A DNA stretch of 36,841 nucleotides from JBFWIW01 sp050253535 (GTDB lineage: Bacteria; Bacillota; Clostridia; Oscillospirales; Oscillospiraceae), in assembly GCA_050253535.1 (NCBI GenBank), contig JBFWIW010000026.1, positions 1-36,841 of the forward strand, in the 5' to 3' direction. Each line of letters begins with the position of its first letter. Within the stretch, counting starts at the first letter, position 1. Shown piece by piece: positions 31,198 through 36,841 of this stretch. The notes below the pieces were generated by a model, which was not told the DNA's origin, searched no databases, and saw only the letters and a program-made list of their open reading frames with translations. The translations under genes and the position numbers were made by a program.

Positions 31198-32430
31198 TCA
31201 AAACCCCGGCGCCCACATTGGATTCGGCCGGATCATGTCTGCAAACTGTCTGGTTTCCCAGAACTTGCCGTCAAGTGATATGTATTTAACGCTATTCTCA
31301 AGAATGGACAGGTCTTTGAGTGGGTCGCCGTCAACCATGATAAAATCTGCGCATTTACCCTCTTCCACGCTGCCGATCTTATCGTCCATTTCCATCAAAG
31401 CAGCGCCTTTGATAGTTGCCGCTTCGAGCGCCTCCATGGGAGTCATACCGGCGACGCTGTGCAAAAGCTGTATTTCCTCTGCCACTGAACCCAGTGTATC
31501 CGTACCCGCGACAACATTCACGCCGTTTTCGACGGCGTTTTTGGCCGCGACCTTCATGAGTTCCCACTTTTTTCTGTATCGTCTGACTCTGATTTCCCCT
31601 CTTTCCCAGTATGGGTCGGCATTGCCCTGTGAGCCGGAGAGGGTTGGCACATACGTCATGCCCTTTGCAGCGAGCTTTCCCGCTTGCTCGGATGACATAC
31701 AGCAGCCGTGTTCAATGACGTCGACATCCGTGCTTATGCAGCGGTCTATCATTTCGGTTCCGTTTGCGTGGACTGCGACCTTCAGTCCAATGCCATGCGC
31801 TTCCTCCGTCGCGGCACTAAGCGCTTCCTTTGAAAACCATGGGCACGTGTACTGCTTAAAATCGTAATGATACAGTGTTTCGTGATTACCCATCAGCTTT
31901 ATAAAGTCTGTTTTTTCAGCCGCCTGGCGTCTGATTTCCGCACGCATTTCCTCGATTGTTTTCATTTGCAGGCAGAAATTGGGGGACATGCCGCCGTTAA
32001 AACCAATAATTCCGACGGCCGCCCACATTTTGGGCCCGTATATAAATCCGTTTTGGATTGCTTTTTTTACAGCCATGTGACCGTCCCCGTAATGGCCGAG
32101 ATCGCGCAATGCAAGGACGCCCTTACTCAGAGCCGCATTAATGGCACGCTGGGCCATAAGTGCTTCTGTCGTCAGGTCATATAGGTATTCGTCTACGCCT
32201 CCTTTTACTTTCCACATTGCAGAATGATGATGGCTGTTTACAAGACCCGGAAGAACCGTCATTCCTTTCAGATCTTTGGTCTCGTGTTCTATACCCGCGA
32301 AGTCGCCCTCACGGAATTCAGCAGCCTCGCACACTTTTGAAATCCTGTCAGAATCAACCGCAATTACACCGTTTTCAATGATTCCAGCCTTTCCCATAGT
32401 GACAATCTTCGCGTTTTTATAAATAATCAT
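31198..32430 (-). CDS. Amidohydrolase-family protein (imidazolonepropionase/prolidase-like), paralogue 2
   Basis: A 410-residue metal-dependent hydrolase of the amidohydrolase superfamily. Metal and catalytic residues visible: H67-x-H69 in NSHHHSAM, K178 in DFIKLM, H221 in VAVHANG, H241 in IEHG, and D311 in GTDTLGS. The lysine suggests a carbamylated, binuclear centre. The start is taken as ATG 32430, 7 nt after AGAGG, agreeing with the paralogue's MIIY N-terminus; a TTG at 32436 is in frame. It is the last gene of the TRAP operon, 36 bp after its paralogue, with which it shares the length, motif order and closing WAPGF. Substrate unknown: amide, cyclic imide or peptide bonds are all possible. 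Confidence 0.87.
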   Translation of the reverse strand: MIIYKNAKIVTMGKAGIIENGVIAVDSDRISKVCEAAEFREGDFAGIEHETKDLKGMTVLPGLVNSHHHSAMWKVKGGVDEYLYDLTTEALMAQRAINAALSKGVLALRDLGHYGDGHMAVKKAIQNGFIYGPKMWAAVGIIGFNGGMSPNFCLQMKTIEEMRAEIRRQAAEKTDFIKLMGNHETLYHYDFKQYTCPWFSKEALSAATEEAHGIGLKVAVHANGTEMIDRCISTDVDVIEHGCCMSSEQAGKLAAKGMTYVPTLSGSQGNADPYWERGEIRVRRYRKKWELMKVAAKNAVENGVNVVAGTDTLGSVAEEIQLLHSVAGMTPMEALEAATIKGAALMEMDDKIGSVEEGKCADFIMVDGDPLKDLSILENSVKYISLDGKFWETRQFADMIRPNPMWAPGF

Positions 32431-32466
32431 AATCAAGCCTCTGCATTATTATTTTTTGTACGCCGC

Positions 32467-33690
32467 TTAAAACCCCGGCGCCCAATAATCACATTCAGGA
32501 ATAAGTTTTGCAAACCACGCAGTGTCGTACCACTTGCCGTCAAGAGATATGAACTTTACGTTGTCCTCCAATATGCCGGGGGTTTCAAGAGGGTTTCCGT
32601 CTACTACAATAAAATCGGCAAGCTTACCCGCTTCAACGGTGCCGATCAGACCGCTCATACCCATAAGATCCGCGGCATATACCGTAGCCGCTTTGATAGC
32701 CTCGAGCGTTGAAAGTCCGCCGACCTCATGAAGCAAAACGATTTCTTCGCATACGGAGCCGAGACAATCCGTTCCCGCAACGATGCGCACGCCGTTTTTA
32801 ACCACATGTTCCATTGAAAAGGTGAGTTTTTTCCAACTTTTTTCATAGCGCGGCTGAATGTCGTCACGACCCCAGCCGGGTGTGGCGTTTGCTTTCTGCC
32901 CGGAGAGGGTAGGGACGTAGACGATACCTTTATCCGCCATTCGCTTTGCCATTTCATCGTCGATGCAGCGGCCGTGTTCAATGACGTCAACACCGGAATT
33001 GATGCACCAGTTAACGGCGGTTCGTCCGTTTGCGTGAACTGCGACCTTAAGTCCGACCATATGCGCCGTTTCAACCGCTGTATCCATTATTTCCTGTGAG
33101 AGCCATGGACACGCCAAATCCTCATAATCTATATGCGTCATCCTCTCGTTGTTCGCCATGATTTTGATAAAGTCTGTGCCGTCGTTCGCCTGACGCAGAA
33201 TTTCACGGCGCATTTCGTCGGCAGATATAATCTGGGCGGTAAACGCCGGCGCTGTTCCAAACGGAAAGCCGATCAATTCAATAGCGCCGCGGATCCTCGG
33301 TGCCAGAAGCACGCCTTTGTCCCGGCAGAGCTTGAGCTGCGTATGTCCGTCGCCTTTATGGCCGAGGTCGCGCACCGCAAGTACGCCTTTTTTGAGAGCC
33401 ACGAGGGCAAGCCTCGCCGCCATAAAAGCCTGCGTAGCCGGGTCGTGCGTAAAAGCGGTTATTTTTCCGTAATTTTTCCACATCGCGCTGTGATGATGCC
33501 CGTTTATAAGGCCCGGCATGATGAACATCCCATTCAAATCAACAGTCTGCGCGTCGCTGTAATTTTTAAAATTAAGTTCCGCCTCCGGGCACACCCGGAT
33601 TATTTTGTTTCCATCGACAACTACGGCTCCTTTGTCGATTAAGCCTGATGAAGAGAGTGTAAGTACGCGCGCGTTCCTATAAATAATCAT
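32467..33690 (-). CDS. Amidohydrolase-family protein, paralogue 1
   Basis: A 407-residue paralogue of the next gene. The superfamily residues are all present: H65-x-H67 in NGHHHSAM, K176 in DFIKIM, H219 in VAVHANG, H239 in IEHG, D308 in GTDCLGS. The two proteins align almost end to end from MIIY to WAPGF, but differ where substrate specificity is usually set: IELIGFPFG versus VGIIGFNGG near residue 140, and MANNERMTHIDYE versus MGNHETLYHYDFK near 180. This points to related but not identical substrates or to two steps on one compound. The ATG at 33690 follows GGGGTG. It lies 22 bp after dctM. Confidence 0.87.
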   Translation of the reverse strand: MIIYRNARVLTLSSSGLIDKGAVVVDGNKIIRVCPEAELNFKNYSDAQTVDLNGMFIMPGLINGHHHSAMWKNYGKITAFTHDPATQAFMAARLALVALKKGVLAVRDLGHKGDGHTQLKLCRDKGVLLAPRIRGAIELIGFPFGTAPAFTAQIISADEMRREILRQANDGTDFIKIMANNERMTHIDYEDLACPWLSQEIMDTAVETAHMVGLKVAVHANGRTAVNWCINSGVDVIEHGRCIDDEMAKRMADKGIVYVPTLSGQKANATPGWGRDDIQPRYEKSWKKLTFSMEHVVKNGVRIVAGTDCLGSVCEEIVLLHEVGGLSTLEAIKAATVYAADLMGMSGLIGTVEAGKLADFIVVDGNPLETPGILEDNVKFISLDGKWYDTAWFAKLIPECDYWAPGF

Positions 33691-33712
33691 TTAATCACCC
33701 CAATTTGAAAAT

Positions 33713-35014
33713 TCAGCCCAGTAGTCCGGGCAGCCACGTGGATATAGCCGGGACAAATGTAATCATGAGCAGCGTCAGTATGTGTACCGCGAAAAACGGA
33801 ACCAGCCGCTTGAGCAGCCCTTCCACCCTTGTTTCCATAACGGAGGCGACCAGATAGAGGCCGGCTCCCATTGGCGGCGTGAGCGCGCCAAGGATCAGGT
33901 TGTAGCAGAGAATGACACCAAAATGAAACGGGTCAACGCCAAAACTCATGGCAATGGGATAAAGTACCGGTGTTATCATTATTAAACCGCTTGTTGTATC
34001 GATGAAGCAGCCCTGAATAAGGAGGAAAACATTTATCATCAGAAGCACAACCACCGTGCTGTCCGTAAAGCTTATGATAAAACCGCTTAAAAGCTTTGTT
34101 ACCTGTGTTACTGTAACAATCCAGCCGACCATGGAGGCGGCCGCCACCAGAAACTGTGCGTTGGCCGAGGTTTTGGCACTGTCGAGCAGTATTTTGGGCA
34201 GATCTTTCCATCGAATATCCCGGTATACAGCTGATACAACTAGGGAATAGATGCATGCGAGGATCGCGGCCTCCGTCGGTGTCACCCAGCCGGTCAGCAT
34301 GCCGGCAATGATAATGACGGGAGCCAAAATCGCAAGAATGCTCTCCTTAAATGCCACCCAGACTTCTTTCAGAGTCGCTCTCTCATAAGTTGGGGCCTTG
34401 ACTTTTCCGCTTTTCGCCATAAGAAAACAGACGACCATCAGCAAAAGTCCGGATAATATTCCGGGAATTAGACCTGCCATAAACAGCTTTGATACGGATA
34501 AGCCTGTAAAACAGGCGTAATAAATAAATAGGATGCTGGGCGGAATGATCGGCCCAAGGATGCTTGCGGCGCAGACGATAGCCGCACCGAATTCCTTCTC
34601 ATACCCCTGTTTGTTCATCGCCTGTTTTGCCACTGTTCCTATCCCGGCCGCATCGGCGGTAAAAGACCCGGAGATACCGGAGAATATCATACAGGCAACA
34701 ATGACCACATGTCCCAAGCCGCCGGCTATATGTCCGACCAGAACGCGCGCGAAATTGAATATACGGTTTGTAATGCCGCCGGTGTTCATAATGTTGCCGG
34801 CGAGTATAAAAAACGGGATTGCCGAGATTGTATAGCTTTTTAGCGCAGTGGACCACATCTGCGGGAGAATGCGCAGGTCACTTCCCATCAAAAGGATGCC
34901 GACCATCGCAGCCAATGCCATACTGAAAGAAACCGGCACTTTAATCAGCAGAGCGACAAGAAAGACTACCAAAATAATAGCCGGTATCCAGGACGTTGAA
35001 ATTCCCAAGACCAT
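33713..35014 (-). CDS. dctM: TRAP transporter large permease
   Basis: A 433-residue, roughly 12-helix membrane subunit of a tripartite ATP-independent periplasmic (TRAP) transporter, which drives sodium- or proton-coupled uptake of carboxylates. Family blocks include VPVSFSMALAA, IPFFILAGNIMNTGGIT, GGLGHVVIVACMIFSGISGSF, GAAIVCAASILGPIIPPSI and GVILCYNLILGALTPPMGAGL. I prefer ATG 35014 because AAGGAGG ends exactly against the upstream ATG at 35023, leaving that one no spacer. Start 35023 would overlap the dctQ stop as ATGA and cannot be excluded. The open frame to 35125 is only an overlap with dctQ. Confidence 0.93.
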   Translation of the reverse strand: MVLGISTSWIPAIILVVFLVALLIKVPVSFSMALAAMVGILLMGSDLRILPQMWSTALKSYTISAIPFFILAGNIMNTGGITNRIFNFARVLVGHIAGGLGHVVIVACMIFSGISGSFTADAAGIGTVAKQAMNKQGYEKEFGAAIVCAASILGPIIPPSILFIYYACFTGLSVSKLFMAGLIPGILSGLLLMVVCFLMAKSGKVKAPTYERATLKEVWVAFKESILAILAPVIIIAGMLTGWVTPTEAAILACIYSLVVSAVYRDIRWKDLPKILLDSAKTSANAQFLVAAASMVGWIVTVTQVTKLLSGFIISFTDSTVVVLLMINVFLLIQGCFIDTTSGLIMITPVLYPIAMSFGVDPFHFGVILCYNLILGALTPPMGAGLYLVASVMETRVEGLLKRLVPFFAVHILTLLMITFVPAISTWLPGLLG

Positions 35015-35019
35015 TTCTG

Positions 35020-35508
35020 TCATCCTCCTTCGCTTCCGGCGCGTCTTAACCTTATGATAAATCTCCTGACTATTTCGAGCGCCATCGAAGCTGCGGAAAT
35101 CAGCATAGGGATGGAATATATGCACTGATTTACATGTAAAGCCGTTGTCGTAAACGCCGTCTGCATCATCATATAATTCCAGCCGAAGCGCAGCAAAGCA
35201 GCCAGAATTATAAATACGATAATGTCATTGATAATATCCAGCACTTTTTTTCCGAAATAGCTTAGCTTGTCATACAATATGCTCACGCATATTAAGCTGG
35301 ATGTACTGAAAATATAGGCGGCGCCCATAAACACTTCCCAAACAAGCAGGATTACGATAAACTCCTGCACCCAAAAAAATGAATACCCGATTATGTTTCG
35401 GGACAGTACCTCCAACGCTCCCGCAAGGAACATAAAGCCGAGAGCGGTCAGACAGATCAGTTTTTCCAGCCTGTTCAGTTCCCTCATTATTGAATTGAAT
35501 ATTTTCAC
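35020..35508 (-). CDS. dctQ: TRAP transporter small permease
   Basis: A 162-residue protein with four hydrophobic helices (about 18-36, 48-68, 88-106 and 126-146), the DctQ pattern. RNIIGYSFFWVQEF matches the conserved R-x(5)-S-x(3)-E segment at the second helix. It pairs with the large permease in the membrane. The start is GTG at 35508, preceded by AGGATGTGG. It is separated from dctP by 103 bp holding a stable hairpin, and nearly abuts dctM. Confidence 0.9.
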   Translation of the reverse strand: MKIFNSIMRELNRLEKLICLTALGFMFLAGALEVLSRNIIGYSFFWVQEFIVILLVWEVFMGAAYIFSTSSLICVSILYDKLSYFGKKVLDIINDIIVFIILAALLRFGWNYMMMQTAFTTTALHVNQCIYSIPMLISAASMALEIVRRFIIRLRRAGSEGG

Positions 35509-35546
35509 GTAACCACATCCTGTTTTCTGTTTGAGTTCTTATACAG

Positions 35547-35589
35547 CAGATGGACGGACCAATTAAAAATAATACTGGTCCGCCATCTG
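35547..35589 (-). other. Stable hairpin between dctP and dctQ
   Basis: CAGATGGaCGGACCA (35547-35561) pairs with TGGTCCGcCATCTG (35576-35589) with a single mismatch. Such hairpins behind a binding-protein gene commonly stabilise its message or cause partial termination, giving more binding protein than permease. Confidence 0.7.
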
Positions 35590-35611
35590 TCGGATTATAT
35601 AAGAGAGATAA

Positions 35612-36727
35612 TTATTTCATCGCTTTAATAGCGTCGGTAATCCCTTCCGGCAGGTAACCGGAATCCTCGAACTGGTATCCGAGATCCTTGCAGGCATCAT
35701 ACCACTCGCTCAAGTCCGCATCGTCTATGTATACAATGCCCATATCCTGAACTTCCTTAAGCACACTGTCGCTTGTATCCATTACTAACTGTGAATAATA
35801 ATCACCGGCTTCGTTGGCGGTCTCATATATCAGCTGCTGAATTTCTTCCGGTAGGCTTTCAAGGGCCTTCTTGCTCATCATTACGCCTTCGCGCTGAGGA
35901 AATGCGTCGGTTTTTAATATGTATTTTGTGACTTCCTGGAATCCGTTGGACTTGATAGAGGCAGGAATCAGATCGACCGCCTCCACTAAGCCCTGCTGGA
36001 GCGCCAGATAGGTTTCGTTCAGGGCTACCACAACGGGCACCATGCCGAGAGCCTCGAAGCTCTTCTGGAAGGTCTCCTGATCCGGAATTCGGATCTTCAT
36101 GCCCTTCATGGCGGCAAGTGAGCCGTCAATCTCTTTAGAGGAAAGAATGATGCGGAAAGGTCCCTTTACCCAGTTCATCGACTGGTTGATGCAGACAATA
36201 TTGTTATCAGAAAGTTTTGCCTGAGCGGCATCCCACCACTCGGACTGGAAGAACTTCTGGAACTGATCCTGGGACTCGAAGAGAAAGAAAACATTCAGCG
36301 TCCGCAGCTCTGTAGCAATACTGGCAAAAGGTTCAAGTCCGCCGATAAATATGTCCTGTGTACCCATGACCAGTGATTCGATTTCCGCTGTCTGATTTCC
36401 CAGCTGGCTGCCGCTGTATACGTTGATTTTCAGCCGCCCGTCGGTTTTTTCGTACAGCTGGTCGGCAAACCACTGAGCGCCCATGCTGTCGGGGTTATTT
36501 TCAGGGTTGAGCGTACCAAGTGTCAGAGTGGCACCCGCCCAGTCCGGCGCGATTACATCGGATTTATCATCTGCTGCTGAGGCTGCTGAAGATGCCGAAG
36601 TTCCGGAAGTTGATGTGGATGCAGGCGTTGTTGATTCTGTCGCAGCCTGCTGACTGCATCCCGCAAAAACTGCGACAAGCATTGTGATTACCAGTAATAG
36701 TGCCATCGTTCTAAGTTTCTTATTCAT
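35612..36727 (-). CDS. dctP: TRAP transporter substrate-binding lipoprotein
   Basis: A 371-residue binding protein. Residues 1-24 are a lipoprotein signal ending in the lipobox VFAGC (C24). A Ser/Thr/Ala-rich tether runs to about residue 56. The DctP fold follows: WFADQLYEKTDGRLKINVYSG with the family's GRL-x-V-x-x-G, LGNQTAEIESLVMGTQD, then MKGMKIRIPD (about 207-216), whose arginine normally binds the ligand carboxylate, and GLVEAVD near 248. It therefore expects an acidic ligand; which one is not visible. The ATG at 36727 follows GGAGG. It is the first gene of the operon. Confidence 0.93.
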   Translation of the reverse strand: MNKKLRTMALLLVITMLVAVFAGCSQQAATESTTPASTSTSGTSASSAASAADDKSDVIAPDWAGATLTLGTLNPENNPDSMGAQWFADQLYEKTDGRLKINVYSGSQLGNQTAEIESLVMGTQDIFIGGLEPFASIATELRTLNVFFLFESQDQFQKFFQSEWWDAAQAKLSDNNIVCINQSMNWVKGPFRIILSSKEIDGSLAAMKGMKIRIPDQETFQKSFEALGMVPVVVALNETYLALQQGLVEAVDLIPASIKSNGFQEVTKYILKTDAFPQREGVMMSKKALESLPEEIQQLIYETANEAGDYYSQLVMDTSDSVLKEVQDMGIVYIDDADLSEWYDACKDLGYQFEDSGYLPEGITDAIKAMK

Positions 36728-36841
36728 CTTTTCATCCTCCTTTAATCATATCAATTTAATAATGTATCACGCAGTCCGGTCTGTTGAACTATTAACATGG
36801 GGTTTGTTTTAGGGTCATTGAATACTGCCTATGCGTCCTTG
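36728..36841 (-). other. Upstream region of the TRAP operon, cut by the window end
   Basis: AT-rich, with GGAGG before dctP. No promoter stands out; TTCAAC with TACATT 16 bp downstream on the minus strand is a weak candidate only. Confidence 0.3.

Overview
The window looks like chromosome from an anaerobic, probably endospore-forming Clostridia-type Firmicute. The reasons are: strong GGAGG-type ribosome binding sites; the order large SRP RNA, dnaX, ybaB/ebfC; a collagen-like surface protein behind a sigma-K-like promoter; S-layer-homology (SLH) domains; a tungsten-type aldehyde:ferredoxin oxidoreductase; and corrinoid-enzyme reactivation genes. The taxonomic placement is inference. No tRNA, CRISPR, insertion sequence or prophage was recognised.

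Region 1 (1-7440): a minus-strand aldehyde ferredoxin oxidoreductase sits behind a Moco/Tuco-type riboswitch. Divergent from it, a plus-strand cluster encodes a LarA-family (nickel-pincer) hydroxyacid racemase/epimerase, a PfkB sugar kinase, an HD-domain protein, an SMP-30/gluconolactonase and a zinc alcohol dehydrogenase. Together these suggest sugar or sugar-acid catabolism with a C2 epimerisation step.

Region 2 (7440-10340): a TipA-like MerR regulator has a textbook 19-bp-spacer operator-promoter and an internal in-frame start that could release the ligand-binding domain alone. Two carriers follow (AEC family and TauE/SafE family).

Region 3 (10365-17000): chorismate mutase and a stand-alone methionine-synthase activation-domain protein lie on the minus strand. 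Then come the SRP RNA, dnaX, ybaB and an alkylguanine-DNA alkyltransferase on the plus strand. A collagen-like protein and a hemolysin III-degV pair follow on the minus strand.

Region 4 (17211-23465): a MacAB-like export operon contains an adaptor with two successive lipoyl/barrel modules. It is followed by a large secreted SLH-domain protein.

Region 5 (23469-27200): a minus-strand operon of folD-like, corrinoid-activating ferredoxin/ATPase and homocysteine methyltransferase genes. Together with the activation-domain protein at 10748-11446 this is part of a fragmented B12-dependent methionine synthase. The FolD lacks the usual catalytic Lys and Gln.

Region 6 (27301-31140): a YfcE phosphodiesterase, a DapB-like reductase, and a secreted subtilase. 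The subtilase reading frame has a signal peptide and a perfect Shine-Dalgarno, but AGG where the start codon should be. Upstream lies a well-paired RNA element that I could not assign.

Region 7 (31198-36841): a minus-strand TRAP transporter operon (dctP, dctQ, dctM) followed by two paralogous amidohydrolases, probably uptake and hydrolysis of an unidentified carboxylate-bearing amide or cyclic compound.
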